A DNA stretch of 64,000 nt from Rhynchopus sp. YZ270_cl-10 (GCA_964035575.1 OZ037855.1:1602289-1666288); one strand, 5' to 3'; shown: positions 1 through 10,849, counted from the stretch's first letter. The notes: generated from the sequence alone by a model not told the origin. Program-made: numbers and translations.

Positions 1-780
1 GCTGGAACCCATGCACGTTGCGTTCTAAAGAGCGACAACGTTGCACTGTGTATTCGCCATTAAAGAAGCACTTTCAAAAAATTATTTTTTTGTTGACAGA
101 TTTCTTGTTGCCACTCGCCCCTTTAGTTCTGATGGACGGGGGTGGGTAGCTGTGGGGGAGGGTGGACTTGCTAGTTGTGTACTTATCCACTGGCCCAAAA
201 ACGTTATGGTACAAAATTTATTTTTAAAAAAAAACGTTGCAGTTGATTATTTATACTACACTCTGGAAGCCAAGAAACATAACCAACGAGGATCTTTTAA
301 AGATGTGAGAAGCTTCGTCTCGTCTTTCTTTGTTTCTGAGTTTCTGATTCGTAAAGCTAAAAATCATGATAGGAAAAAAGGCTACTAAATCGTTTGTGTA
401 TCCAAACCCAAGGCGGCGATTGCAATGTGTTTTACGGGGTCTTAGCGTTTCTAAAAAACGCTCCCCCACACACTACCCGCTTTTCTCCTTTTGGGGAAAA
501 AATCCCCATTTTTTTGTTAATGGATGGGCCTGGTTATTCCTCTACCCTCCTTGAAGGCTTTCCTTCAAAACAGCACAGGCCTGAGTGGTTTTTTGTGAAG
601 ATGTGTGACACGAGAGGCACATTCATCTTTCAAGTTTTCTTTTAGGTGACTAAGCTCAGACTTAGGTTTTCATCTCACCAAACTTTTCTCTGTTTATTTT
701 TTTTTTTTTTTTGCACTGCAACAAATGTATTCTTATATTCGAGCGATTATTCACAAACAAATGGAACACCCCTTTTACAT
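1..780. other. spacer, no recognised gene
   Basis: Homopolymer-rich DNA. Short open frames at 41-388 and 646-1131 (+) have no recognisable domain, no signal or membrane pattern and unconvincing starts, so I do not call them genes. One copy of a recurring hairpin motif (GGTGACTAAG...CTTAGG) lies at 645-690 and is listed separately. Confidence 0.5.
645..690 (+). other. recurring hairpin motif, copy 1
   Basis: GGTGAC, then CTAAG-CTCAGA-CTTAG (5-bp stem), then TTTTCATCTCACCAAAC. One of six clear + strand copies with a variable loop; see findings. Role unknown. Confidence 0.45.
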
Positions 781-799
781 CATTTTAGCGTAGTTGAGC

Positions 800-1290
800 C
801 CCCAAAGGTTTCAGTCTGTGTCACGCACATTGGTCCTCCAGAGCAAGACGCCGCATGTTCAACAACGCAAACACACTGCAACTCACAGTATCCTGCTGCT
901 GAGGGTTCCCTGCTCACATACAATTTGAGGGGGGGGCAGAGCACTCCCTTCAAGATTGCTGCAATACTGAAGCACTTTCTGCAACGCATGGCACTCAGTT
1001 CCAAAATAGTCTTTGATGAGGACATGCAAGCACATGTCCGTCAAGACGCCGACAAGTTTATCCTTCCTCCTGTTGTGATGGGGACGAAAGTAAATGCATG
1101 CTCCCGCGAACAGAATTCTCTCCGAGTCTGATGCTCCCTCCTCAGCACTTCCACCTCGGGTTTGCGGGTTTGTGGATCTCCAATTTCTGCAGACCTCTGC
1201 AGAAAGTTCCTGCGTGCTGTCTGCGTGTCGCTTCGGCATTGTATGTTGGTGTATTAGTGCTGTTGAGGGGGGTTTTTTAGAATAATTTTG
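800..1290 (-). pseudogene. 5' fragment of an ankyrin-family gene
   Basis: On the minus strand an ATG near 1240 opens a frame beginning MPKRHADSTQELSAE. The intact ankyrin-repeat gene at 45636 begins MSKKRHADSTQDENP. The leaders just upstream of both ATGs also match (CAGCA, then an A/C-rich run ending in CACAATG or CATACAATG). After about 12 residues the similarity to the ankyrin gene fades, and no ankyrin repeats follow. The frame stays open to about 883, but its later part matches nothing I know. At the point of divergence the minus strand contains two units of AAACCCGC, the same 8-mer that forms the long array at the end of the window. I infer a truncated, decayed paralogue; a short divergent gene sharing only the promoter and start is possible. 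Confidence 0.5.
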
Positions 1291-1560
1291 TTTAATTGAA
1301 GGAGGGGTTTCTAGAATAAGTAAGGGTAGCTCGACTTTTAACCTCGCCCGCTGCTGCACCCGCTCGAAAGTCTGCGAGAAGGTCCCGCAACGCAATATCC
1401 TGCAAGTCATCGTTCAAGCGTGTAATCCCCTCTCCCTGAGACAAGTCTTTTTAAACTACAGAAAAAAACAGTACACAACGTTGTCTGCGGGGGAGGAAAG
1501 CATAGTAGGGGGTTTGTAGTGGGTGCTGCCTTTGCCTTCGCAGGTCTTTCTTCGTGTGCA

Positions 1561-1722
1561 ATGAATTACCATGGTGGGAGTGTGCTGCTGCTGCTGCTGC
1601 TCGGGTGTGCGTGGGCAGCCTTCGACTGGCGGGGCACATGGAGCGATCTGGTGATCGCGTTGTTCGTTATGTTCACCGTCTCCGTTGGGTATGACATATT
1701 TTTTGGGAAGAAACATTTTTAG
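1561..1722 (+). CDS. possible small two-segment membrane protein
   Basis: A 53-codon frame from ATG 1561 to the TAG at 1720-1722. It has two hydrophobic stretches (GGSVLLLLLLGCAWAAF near the start, and LVIALFVMFTVSVGYDIFF) and a basic end (GKKHF). A pyrimidine-rich run ending CTTCGCAG just upstream could be a 3' splice site, in which case this would be a terminal exon. I see no family resemblance, and the Leu run comes from a short CTG repeat. Weak call made only on composition and hydrophobicity. Confidence 0.22.
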   Translation: MNYHGGSVLLLLLLGCAWAAFDWRGTWSDLVIALFVMFTVSVGYDIFFGKKHF

Positions 1723-2261
1723 TTGGTGGCGTCTCCTCTCAACTGCAAACATTTCGCAAACCCGTATAGGGTTGTGGGTTTACAGGGTTTTCCACAACAC
1801 GCACCTTTTTCTTCTCCAGCAATTACTTGTTTTCAAAGATTCCAGGAATTATCCATAATTGATTTCAAACACTAACAACCTACAGGTTCTGTGCCTGGAT
1901 CTGTGGGCTTAATGCCTGTGCCTCCGTATTCTGTGTGCTGTTTGGGAACAAACCCCCCGAGTCGTTGGTACAGAACGCGCAGGGACAGCGACAACCAAGC
2001 CGACCCCAAAGCTCGAGCTCGGGCCAGACCGAAGTGGACATGGAAGCCTAGCAGCGAGCGAAGGGATAAACAATCTGGTCTCCTGTTCAACGGAAAGGAA
2101 ATGGGGGTTTTGGGGGTTGGGGGAGGGGAGAAAAAGCTACACAAAAGACCTACAAAAAAGAACAAGAAATTTGCTCATATTTTATGCCTTCCCCACCACT
2201 TCTCCCCCTCTCTCTACCTTTTCAGAGATTTTTTATATTAGCTTTCTCACAACTTTGCATA
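1723..2261. other. intergenic spacer upstream of the carrier gene
   Basis: No coding frame with recognisable content. Pyrimidine-rich just before the carrier ATG at 2262 (CCCCACCACTTCTCCCCCTC), which may be a promoter or leader region. No TATA box or other element can be named with confidence. Confidence 0.4.
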
Positions 2262-3409
2262 ATGGATGAAGATGTCCTCCGCCCTCAGAACTTCTGCGAC
2301 GATGGCATTGACGACACACAGCAGGCCAACCGTCACCTTGTACAGGCCTCTGGTGCGGTGCGTGGGATGCTTGTTGGTGTGTTCCGTACGATCACACGGC
2401 CTGCGCAGATGAAAGTGATTATTTGGCTGGCGAAGCGTAAGTGGCGGGAGGCCACAGCACAGACAAAAGCACAACCACATACACGAGCCGATGGGAGTGC
2501 ACTTAAGCAGATGCGCTCACTGCACCTTGCCCCTCTCCTGGTGGAGGGGATGATCGGAGCTGCTATGTACGATGTGTACGGGAAAACGTTTGCGGAGATT
2601 GAGGCGAGGGGGGGTGTTCCCGGGGCAGGCGGGCTGGGCGTGCAGGTGTACGCAGATACGTTTGGTGCAGGGTTGGTGGCAGGCGCCTTCTGTTCTGCGC
2701 TGAACACCCCGCACAACAACATCCTGAAGAACTCCGACACAACGAAGTCGCTGCTGCACAGCTTCGAGCGTGGGAAGATCACCCTCTCGGGACGCAACAG
2801 CGTGTTCGCGGGCATGCGGCACACCTTACCTAGAGACTCCTTCTCCACAGGTGTCCTCTTCGCTACCAACACATGGTTCAAGCGGAACCTCCCGCAGCCC
2901 AACGAAGCCTCCTTTGCGATGGGTGCCTTCCACGCATTCGTCTCTGGTGGGCTTGCTGGGGCATGCTCGACGATTGCAGCGCTCCCGTTTGTGCGTGCGT
3001 CGGAATGGACCTCGCAGTATGTACTTTGTCTTATCTCATTTACCCCATTTTTTTTTTTTTTTTTGCAAGAAGCGCTTTAAGTTTTGTTTAGAGTGAATAC
3101 TCTACTGACTACTCACCACACAGGTATGCTGGTCTGCACTTCTTCAAGGTGATCCGCAAGATCGCAACGCGCGAAGGTGCCAGCTTTGTGAAGTACATCT
3201 TTGCCGGTCTTCCTCCAGTGGCCGCAGCCGCATTCCTGCCAAACGCTATGGGTATGTCTTGCTGGACCTCCTTTTTGTCACCGACCTACATACAAAATCC
3301 AACAGGCATGATGGCGATGCACGTTGCAGCAGAGCTGAACAAGATCGTAGAGGACCCCTCCCTGGACGACGGCTGGAACGAGCCTGCTGTCAAGGCGAAG
3401 GGTGCATAA
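2262..3409 (+). CDS. mitochondrial carrier family (SLC25-like) protein, divergent, two introns
   Basis: Three exons (2262-3016, 3124-3251, 3306-3409) give 328 residues. Both introns start GTATGT and end CAG; the first is 107 bp (phase 2), the second 54 bp. Joining them restores an uninterrupted protein. Carriers of this family are about 300 residues with three repeats of a two-helix module and move metabolites across the mitochondrial inner membrane. What shows it: a repeat around residues 145-215 with AGLVAGAFCSALNTPHNNI and then GMRHTLPRDSFSTGVLFATN, and a third repeat with FVSGGLAGACSTIAALPFVR followed by KIATREGASFVKYIFAGLPP. The consensus P-x-[DE]-x-x-[RK] motifs are degraded (TRPAQMK, NTPHNNILK, ALPFVRASE), so the substrate cannot be guessed and transport competence is uncertain. 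The ATG at 2262 is chosen because the frame upstream is low-complexity spacer. Confidence 0.72.
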
Positions 3410-4510
3410 GGTGCTTAAGGGTGCTGCACAACGGTTCTGATGAACGTAACAGCCTCTCGTCTCGTGTCGTCCAGTCTCGTTAGGACTCCACACTGTTCTA
3501 CGACAGTCTTGCTGTCATCTCCCTTGGGTCAGCCCGTTTTAGTCACGTCTCGAGTGTGACATCTTCCCAAAAACAAAAAAAAATTCAAAAAAAATAAAAT
3601 GCCAAATTTCCCCTCCCCGTTGAAAGATGTGTCTGGAATAGCATGTCTTAAATTTTCTGTTTTTCTTCCCCCCGTACGCCTTACTTCCCTTTTTTCTACC
3701 TAGCCTCTTTTTCTGTTGAGGTCTCTGCCTGAAAAGCGAACCTGAAAAAAAATATGGGTGTACCAACGACGTAACAAACGAATGGGTGTAACACCCTGAG
3801 GGGGGATGGAAAAATGATACAGCCAGCAGGGGTTATGGGGGGTTAGTGATACCAGGGGGGTAGTGACTGCGTTTTGGTCTGATTTCAAGTTTCTAGTTTT
3901 CTCTCTTTTATTTGTTGCAATTTAAAAGAAACCAAAAAGGAGGTAGTAAATATTCGCCCCTCCCCGGGGTGACATTTTTTTTGAAACCATTGTTGTCTTT
4001 TTCGACGATAGGTGATTACCGATACTACATTTCTTTGTCTCCATTTTTTTTTTCTCTTCAAACTTCGTAACTTCGTAGCTTCGATAGGTGAGAGCCATAA
4101 AAAAGAACCTCTGAATTTCCAGCCCCTTTTTCCCCCAGCTGACTAAGCACTCGAGGGTGTCCCTCTTGCCTGCCATGCTAACGGTGACCCATTAGAAGCC
4201 TCCATCGCAGCGAGGGGGGTGTCGACGGCATCACGGGTATCTCATCCACCTGCTCAACACGGTGTCCATCTCTGTGGTGCCGTCCACTTCGTTTCCACAC
4301 CCACCACTTCTGACGCTTAGATTCATTTTACCGACTCTTTCATTGCACACAATCACCAACCGCAGATTGCACAGAATCTTACACTTTACATTTACAAGAC
4401 CTATTCTTTCCTCCAGTTTTTGATTTTTTCCCGTTTTTCACTTTACACTCACAATAATACGCCCCTCCATAAATTGATCTTGGTTTCGGGCGACTTTAAC
4501 TTCTCATTAA
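3410..4510. other. spacer between carrier and LRR genes
   Basis: About 1.1 kb of homopolymer-rich sequence without convincing coding content. About 130 bp after the carrier stop, at 3540-3570, lies a hairpin-like GTCAC...GTGTGAC followed by ATCTTCC, and at 4140-4165 a weak copy of the GACTAAGCAC motif. Both resemble the recurring hairpin motif described separately and may mark transcript ends. Confidence 0.4.
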
Positions 4511-5095
4511 ATGCTTGCCAAGAAAGGTGATGACTGGTGGCGTACAGACGAAGCACCTACCCTGCAAGAGGACCCTGAGGTGCTGCAGGAACGTGAACGG
4601 CGTGCGAAGAAGCCTTCTTCGCATGAGGTGCTTGCAAGGCTTCGTGGTGGTGGTGTGCTGCGTGTCGACATGGTTGCGAACGGTGTTGACGACGCGTGTG
4701 TGGCTGCACTGTGCAGGGAGCTGTCCAAGGGGCACAACGTGGAGCGCGTCTACCTGGGGGCCAACCCCTTCGGCCTGCGTGGCTGGCAGGCAGTTGCAGG
4801 TGTGATGCTGACGCACCCAAGCATCACGCATTGGTCCCTCGCGAAGACAGCTGTGCCCCAAGAAGCGCTGGTCCTGCTGGCCGAGGCGGTCGCCTACTCG
4901 CGTGCGCTCGTCTCGCTTGACCTTGCCTGCTGTACAGGCATAGGTACCCGTGGTGTGCGCCTCCTCCAGTCAGCAGTCTCACAGAATGAGCACGTGACCT
5001 GCCTCTGCCTCTCTGGCAGTGACGCGCCAGAGGAGGCGCGCATCCTTGTGCAGGCGATAGCGTCTGCAAGGAGGGATGACGTGTCGTTCCCGTGA
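4511..5095 (+). CDS. small leucine-rich-repeat (RNI-like) protein
   Basis: Intact 194-codon single-exon gene. From about residue 50 it has repeated helix-loop-strand units of the ribonuclease-inhibitor type: LRVDMVANGVDDACVAALC, VERVYLGANPFGLRGWQAV, ITHWSLAKTAVPQEALVLL, LVSLDLACCTGIGTRGVRL and VTCLCLSGSDAPEEARILV, spaced about 28-30 residues apart. Such folds serve as protein-binding scaffolds; no catalytic domain is present. The first 45 residues are charged and may be a flexible tail. No signal peptide or membrane segment, so probably cytosolic or nuclear. The start is the first ATG after a T-rich leader. Five repeats is short for the family, so the gene may be a fragment of a larger ancestor. 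Confidence 0.7.
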   Translation: MLAKKGDDWWRTDEAPTLQEDPEVLQERERRAKKPSSHEVLARLRGGGVLRVDMVANGVDDACVAALCRELSKGHNVERVYLGANPFGLRGWQAVAGVMLTHPSITHWSLAKTAVPQEALVLLAEAVAYSRALVSLDLACCTGIGTRGVRLLQSAVSQNEHVTCLCLSGSDAPEEARILVQAIASARRDDVSFP

Positions 5096-5678
5096 GGGAT
5101 TGGGAGGGAGGGGGTTTGCCTTGCCGTTGTCTTCAGGGCTTTCAAGTAAGACAAAGTCTGTCCACATGACAAGCTTTTTTCCAAAATAAAATCTTGTCGA
5201 AGTTAAGGCTTAGACACGTTGAAGGCCCTAGCTAGTTCTTTGTAACGACTAAAAAAGAGCTGTATTTTGTTGTTGTTTTGAACGACAGTGCGAGAGAAGA
5301 GGCGTGGTGTTAGGTTGCAGATTGTGGACGACACACTCGTATCACAAATATTATTTTGGTCGCATATGTCTTCTGGTTCATTATTACGCTTCTCTTTGTC
5401 CGCCCGGATTAGCGACTCAGAGATTGTGCTCTATTATAGCCTCTCCTACACCACTCAGTAATTACCCTGTGTCTTCAATGATCCCCGTTCATCTGGCTGA
5501 TGAGTCGAAGCGGGAGTAGCACATATCAGATGTAAACCACGTAGTTCAACGTAGGACTGCCACCGGTCACATACCAAAGTTCACTGTCACAAGCGTGTTG
5601 CATTTCACGTCAACTGTGTTCCCTTTCCCTCCCCCTCCCTCCTCCACACGAAATAAAGGAAACAACACAACACCACAA
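5096..5678. other. spacer between LRR and DnaJ genes
   Basis: No convincing gene. An open frame at 5304-5519 has no family signature. A pyrimidine-rich run (CCCTTTCCCTCCCCCTCCCT) about 50 bp before the DnaJ start is similar in character to the tract before the carrier gene and may be part of the promoter or leader. Confidence 0.4.
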
Positions 5679-6731
5679 ATGTCTGTCACCAAGAGACGCA
5701 GCTCCATTGAGCCCCTTGCAGAGGATGCCTCGCCTCCGTGCAGCCCTAGGGCTGACACCACCGCACCGCGTCTGAAGAAGAAGCGCTGGGCGTACCTGTG
5801 GTGGCTCATTGGGTGGTGGTGTGGTGGGCACCACTGGTATTTGGAGCGGAACGCGCAGGGATTTCTGTACACGCTCAGCCTGGGTGGTCTGATTGGGTGC
5901 AGTGTACTCGACTTCTTCCTCATCCCTTACTACGTCAACGAAGCGAACCGCGACCGCACGCAGGAGCCGCCCCCACCCACAGGACGCACCTTGGGAGGAA
6001 GCCTTGTGTACCTGCTGCGCTTCTCACTTTTCCTCCTTGTGGCCTTCCTGGTCGACCACTTCGTACGCGACGAGGCAGGCCGCAACTACTCGCACGTAGC
6101 GGGAACCATAATCGCAATGCCGGTCCTCTTCCTTGGCCGTGGTTGTGTGGGTTTTCCAAACATCTTCGCAGTTCTGATTATCGCGTTCTTCTGCGTGGTG
6201 CACAAAGAGGAAGATGACGACGAGGAGGATATGGACGACACAATGCGCGCACTTCTTGCAGGGCGCGTAATTCTAGCTTGTTCGCAGGCGACCTTGAGTC
6301 GGACGACAAAGCCTGCAGGGCGGTGGCCTTTTGTGGTGCGCATTTTGTTCTTTGCGTCTGCCTTTGCAACTGTTGCGATGGGAACCCATTACCTGCGGGT
6401 CACGAACGATGACGGCACCACTGGCGTCTTGGCAGACAAATTTGCAGTGATCGGGGAAAGCTTGTCGAAAATTCAGGAGGAGGTCAACAAGGCAGGCGGC
6501 TACCACACGCTGTACAAGCAGGCAGTGGACAAGTTCTGGGAGTGGTGGTACGCCGAGGCTGACGCGTATGAGGTGCTCGAGCTGCCAAAGACCGCCACCA
6601 CAAAGGAAATACAGAAGCAGTTCCGCAAGCTTTCAAAGAAGTACCACCCCGACCTCCCAAACGGCAGCGTCGAGAAGCAGCAGGCGATCAACAAGGCGTA
6701 CAACCTCATCAAGGGGAACCGTCTCTCCTAG
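5679..6731 (+). CDS. TM2-domain plus C-terminal DnaJ membrane protein (DNAJC22-like)
   Basis: Intact 350-residue single-exon gene. Residues about 35-95 form a TM2 domain (two membrane helices with a conserved GGHHWYLER turn). Further membrane segments follow at about 110-135, 145-175 and 225-245. A J-domain occupies the last 60 residues (YEVLELPKTATTKEIQKQF, HPD at 323-325). J-domains stimulate the ATPase of Hsp70. The order TM2, further helices, then a C-terminal J-domain matches animal DNAJC22/Wurst, which has been linked to clathrin-dependent endocytosis; using that role here is inference. An acidic loop (EEDDDEEDMDD, near 190) precedes the last helices. A paralogue lies at 15139. The ATG at 5679 is chosen because the codons upstream translate a pyrimidine tract. 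Confidence 0.85.
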   Translation: MSVTKRRSSIEPLAEDASPPCSPRADTTAPRLKKKRWAYLWWLIGWWCGGHHWYLERNAQGFLYTLSLGGLIGCSVLDFFLIPYYVNEANRDRTQEPPPPTGRTLGGSLVYLLRFSLFLLVAFLVDHFVRDEAGRNYSHVAGTIIAMPVLFLGRGCVGFPNIFAVLIIAFFCVVHKEEDDDEEDMDDTMRALLAGRVILACSQATLSRTTKPAGRWPFVVRILFFASAFATVAMGTHYLRVTNDDGTTGVLADKFAVIGESLSKIQEEVNKAGGYHTLYKQAVDKFWEWWYAEADAYEVLELPKTATTKEIQKQFRKLSKKYHPDLPNGSVEKQQAINKAYNLIKGNRLS

Positions 6732-7135
6732 AAGTGGCCGGTATGCAGCAACCACACCTTGCAAAGAAACTCTCACTTCTCACAGGTTCAACGCAGTGAG
6801 GGAAAGGGCTCTTATGGGTGCGTCGATTTTGTGATATTTGCAGTAGAAAAAAAAAGGATTTTATGGTGTGGCTGACACGAATTTAGGCCCTTTTGGGCCG
6901 TCCAAAAACGCTGCAGTTGCCACACACCATTATATGTTGTATAGTTTAGAAAATGATTTGCGTTGGTTGATAGGCTTTAGTTTTCAGAGGATTACACCAC
7001 GTCTCAAGTGTGGGTTTTTTGACAGTTGTCAGTGGTAGAGGAAACACATGGGGGAAAGGACTTCCATAGTGCACTGCGCGTGGTCTGCAACAGAGCACGA
7101 CACTGGCACTTGTGTATAGTTAATTATTTTTTTGA

Positions 7136-7168
7136 GGTGACGAAGCACGAGCTCTCATAAACTTTTCT
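7136..7168 (+). other. recurring hairpin motif, degenerate copy 2
   Basis: GGTGACGAAGCACGAGCTCT, then CATAAACTTTTC. The stem is largely lost but the order of blocks is the same as in the other copies. Confidence 0.35.
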
Positions 7169-7268
7169 TTATTTGTGCATTTTTTGATTGTTTGAGTGCG
7201 GCTGGGCCTTTGCGGTTTCGTGTCAGCAAGCAACCCTGAAGGGGGTTGTTGAGTCTCGCACATTCGAA

Positions 7269-7295
7269 GGTGACTAAGTAGGTTCATCACCTGTC
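7269..7295 (+). other. recurring hairpin motif, short copy 3
   Basis: GGTGACTAAGTAGGTTCATC: the loop and most of the second stem arm are missing, but the 5' block and the TTCATC tail remain. Confidence 0.35.
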
Positions 7296-7767
7296 TTTTA
7301 TGCGGGTTTCGAAATGTTTGTACTGAGGCGTCGGTTCATCTTTCCAAACAATTTGTTGTTCATCTGAATTAGAAACTGCCCACAACCTCTGCCTCCGCGA
7401 ATGAAAAGGCTGTTTTTTTCTTCTTCACGCACTCTCCCATGCTGTCTGTTCTCCTGAATTGAGAGTATGAATCCAATTCTCGGGGTTGTGCACCCCACTG
7501 TGCTCTGGCTTGTAAAGGGTTTTGAAAACTGAATTTTCTTGTATTTCTTTCAATAGTGAATATTTCGTCTGACAATTTTCTTTCGGCGTCACAGAGGCGT
7601 TTGCATACTTTCTTTTTCATCCGGAGACAGACCAATGTTCTCTTGCCCACACTTGCCACAGGTTCTCTCTGCAGAGGCACATTAAATTTGCCAGCTTTTC
7701 CCTTCTCTGCTCGGTGCTCGTGCACCAACGAAACAATGATTTTTATTGAAAAATCGTCATTGTTTTT

Positions 7768-7822
7768 GGTGACTAAGCACAGAGGCTTAGGTTTGAGGCT
7801 TTGGTTCATCTTGTAAACTTTT
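7768..7822 (+). other. recurring hairpin motif, copy 4
   Basis: GGTGAC, then CTAAGC-ACAGAG-GCTTAG (6-bp perfect stem), followed after a short duplication by GGTTCATCTTGTAAAC and a T-run. Sits about 110 bp before the 32-bp minisatellite. Confidence 0.5.
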
Positions 7823-7879
7823 TTTTGGACACAATTGCGCATCTTGCTGGGCGTATTCTTGCATATGTGTAACAGGGCT

Positions 7880-8248
7880 TGGGGGGGAGGGTGGTGGAAC
7901 TGTGTGAGTGTGGGGGGGGAGGGTGGTGGAACTGTGTGAGTGTGGGGGGGGAGGGTGGTGGAACTGTGTGAGTGTGGGGGGGGAGGGTGGTGGAACTGTG
8001 TGAGTGTGGGGGGGGAGGGTGGTGGAACTGTGTGAGTGTGGGGGGGGAGGGTGGTGGAACTGTGTGAGTGTGGGGGGGGAGGGTGGTGGAACTGTGTGAG
8101 TGTGGGGGGGGAGGGTGGTGGAACTGTGTGAGTGTGGGGGGGGAGGGTGGTGGAACTGTGTGAGTGTGGGGGGGGAGGGTGGTGGAACTGTGTGAGTGTG
8201 GGGGGGGAGGGTGGTGGAACTGTGTGAGTGTGGGGGGGGAGGGGCTTG
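7880..8248. repeat. 32-bp minisatellite, about 11.5 copies
   Basis: Nearly perfect tandem copies of a unit containing GAGGGTGGTGGAACTGTGTG followed by AGTG, T and a run of G. The G-run makes the + strand a candidate for G-quadruplex structures. The period is not a multiple of 3 and the unit lacks stops, so all minus frames stay open (Pro/His/Thr-rich); I treat these frames as artefacts. Confidence 0.92.
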
Positions 8249-8249
8249 C

Positions 8250-10460
8250 GGGGGCATTTTTTGCGGATTCCCTCTTTTTTTCTTTCAATGTTTTTTGGGG
8301 TGGGGCTTACGAGGGAGTGTCTGTCATTCCCAAAAATAATCAAAAAAACAAGCTTCCTCCCCAAGTTTTTCGAAATGTTTTTGATTTTTGTTTTTGTTTT
8401 TGTTTTTATTGTGGCACGCCCCAAAAAATGTACTTCATGTGTAGTACAAATGTACACCACAAGTTGTTGAACGTGGCACACCATTTTTCCGAAAAACGAT
8501 TTGCTGATTCCAAACTCAACAGATCTTTTTGCTTCGGTATGTAATCATTTACTCTATATGCAGTGAGCATGCGTTTTAATCTCTCCAACCTTTCTTTGGT
8601 GACTGACAGCACGTGAGGGCTTAGGTTCATCTTTCAAACCTTTTTCCCTTTCTTTTCTCCAACACATGGGACACTTTCACTCCCTTTTTTGTGGACCGAC
8701 CCATAGCCGCTGTGTCCTTCTTTTTTTCTTTAGGGTGAACGTTGGGTTTGTCTCACTTTCATTTTCTATTTTGTTCAATTTTTCAACAAAAAAAAAACTT
8801 CCTTTTTTGGATTGGCCAGAGTAAAATTACTTTATTTTGTTGAGTACAATTTAGTAATAAAAACTCACCAAAAATGCGATATTTTTACTCTCTGGCTCAT
8901 CCACAGCAAAAGAAAGCATGGGAAGAGTGTCTACTTTTTGTACAAACCCTCTCGCGCTTGCTTTTTGCTTTGTGACCAGATGGTGTCTGAATTTTATCTC
9001 TGGCTATGTTCTTGCAAAGTCTTTACAAAATGGTAGGTGTGTCACTTATGGTAATACATGGTAGAATTGAAGAGCTCTCTGCCTCACAGCTTCATACCGA
9101 ATTGTGCAGGGTATTATATACGTATAGTAAAACTGGTCAGGCTGACCAGTTTTTGAAATTTTTGCAGGGAAATAGCTCCATATACCGAATTATGCGACAT
9201 CGCATAATTCTGGATTTTTGGGGGGAAAAAAAAAAAAAAAAGAGGGGATTTTGGGGCACTTTTGGGGGCCCCTCGCCCGACCCCCAGATCTCCCAAATGA
9301 CTGGAATGATGGAATCTTAAAATTTTCGCTCGCTGCGCTCGCAGAGGTACCGCACCCCTTATTTTTTTTTTGCCGGCGGCGCCATTTTCCTTTTTTGCTC
9401 CGCAAAAAAGGGTTTGTTGAGTGACTGTGTGGTTGTAAACCAGCATTTTTACACCGTACCCTATTTTTTTTTTTCGCCTGCGCCATTTATTTTTTTTCCA
9501 TACGGTTAGTGGAACGTAAGGTGCAAGACCAAGCTCCGTAATAAGGGATTACATTCCGTTTTTTTTTGTTATCTCGCAATTTGACCTTTCGCCTCTCCAC
9601 TCAGGGAGGCTTGCGCGAAGCGCGCAACGACCGCTTTCGACCGGGCGAAAAAAAAATTTCGTTTTCGCATAATTCCTGATTTTGGAGGAAAACCAAGCTA
9701 TTTCCCTGAATTTTTGGGAGAAAAAAAAAAAAAAGGGCAGCAGTCTTCGGACAGGTGCGTAGCGACACCTCCCTTGCGAGCTCACAGAAGCTAAGTCGTT
9801 CATAATTTTTTGTGTTGACAGGTCTAGGTTTTAGTTTTTGAAAAGACAAGTAGAGCGCAAAGACTGTTTGATAATAGCAACAGTGGTTAAAACTCTTTAC
9901 ATCTCGGAGGGTCTTGCACTGACGATGTCCCCCTCTGATACTACCAATGTATGCAGTTAGGACTGAAACATGATGTACTGAATTTCTAACCAACTACTTT
10001 ATTTTCTCACGTGACCCCTTTAACCCACCCTATCCCCCAAACTTTGATGATGCAACTTTTGTGTATATTACAGCACTCGAATGCATAAACAACAAATAAA
10101 AGCGACTTTCCAGAGTTGAGGACGACCTCCGTCTATATCTTTTAAGTACAATAGCCTTCGGGCGACATTGAGTACAGATCCTGCATTAGCAGGTGATTGT
10201 CGACACAACAAAAAAAAAACGAAGTGGGCTGGGGTTTTTTGGGGTTTCAGGACCACTTCTTCCACCCACCCAAAATCCTGCCTCACGAAAAGGAGACTGA
10301 AAAAAAAAAAAGAGGGAAAAAATTATGCCCGAGCCTCCGAATTGGTCAAACGCCGAAGGAAAAGGAAGCATGCAACATGGCGAAATAGTAAAAGTAGCGT
10401 ACCGTGCGCCTGCGGCGCAAGCTTGCAACCCACCCTTCCCATGACATAGTTTGGCAGTAA
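8250..10460. other. spacer with inverted-repeat debris
   Basis: No protein gene seen. A perfect palindrome lies at 9188-9209 (AATTATGCGA, CA, TCGCATAATT). Sequence around 9165-9210 (CAGGGAAATAGCT...GAATTATGCGA) recurs inverted at about 9660-9710, suggesting a decayed foldback element of roughly 550 bp between them. GC-rich stretches such as TCGCTCGCTGCGCTCGCAGA (about 9328-9347) and GCGCCTGCGGCGC (about 10404) resemble others near 17,240. Long A-runs and T-runs are frequent. Confidence 0.45.
8598..8645 (+). other. recurring hairpin motif, copy 5
   Basis: GGTGACTGACAGCACGTGAG, then GGCTTAGGTTCATC, then TTTCAAACC and a T-rich tail. The left stem arm is disrupted; the 3' block matches the other copies well. 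Confidence 0.45.
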
Positions 10461-10464
10461 AAAT

Positions 10465-10572
10465 GTGCAATTTTAAGCGCATTTTTTTTAAATGTTGCGT
10501 ACCGTGGCTTCGCTTTGGGTGCCATGGCCGCCCTTTCTTTGTTGTAAATGTACTGAGGTTACTGACAGTTCG
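10465..10572 (+). mobile_element. fragment of the 43.8-kb hAT-like element
   Basis: Matches the interior of the element at 43782-44573: CAATTTTAAGCGCATTTTTT, ATGTTGCGTACCGTGGCTTC, then GGGTG.CATG.CCGCC and AATGTACTGAGGTTACTGA. In the 43.8-kb element the ATGTTGCGTACCGTG block occurs twice about 110 bp apart. This copy has the block once, joining the left context of the first to the right context of the second, so it lacks the intervening segment. Confidence 0.6.
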
Positions 10573-10849
10573 TGTGCCTGGCCATGGAGTGGATAACCGA
10601 GGAATTCTCACATTTCGCCGGAGGCCCCCAACTTGAGCTGGGTTGGGGACCCGGCTCGACCGAGTTTCAACGAAAACCCCCGAAACCTATATAATCCCCT
10701 GTCTAAGTCTTTGTGGAAAAAAAATCCTGAAATCCGGTGACCAGTTTTTTTGAAAATTTGAAAAACCTATATGGGTCGATTTCAAAACCCCCCCCCCCCC
10801 CCCAAAAGTTCTTTTTTGTCTTTTTCATGATATACACGGCGGGGTCCAC

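Larger units (their letters stand above)
6732..7875. other. spacer with hairpin-motif copies
   Basis: No gene seen. Contains three copies of the recurring hairpin motif (7136, 7269, 7768), all on the + strand, downstream of the DnaJ gene. The rest is T-rich with no long coding frame apart from an antisense frame that only exists because the adjacent minisatellite has no stops. Confidence 0.4.

Noticed and set aside
41-388. 115-codon frame at the left edge
   Set aside because: No motif, low-complexity composition and no supporting start or splice context.
7369-8484. 371-codon minus-strand frame, Pro/His/Thr-rich
   Set aside because: Most of it is the 32-bp minisatellite, open in every minus frame; the flanking parts have no known domain and atypical composition.
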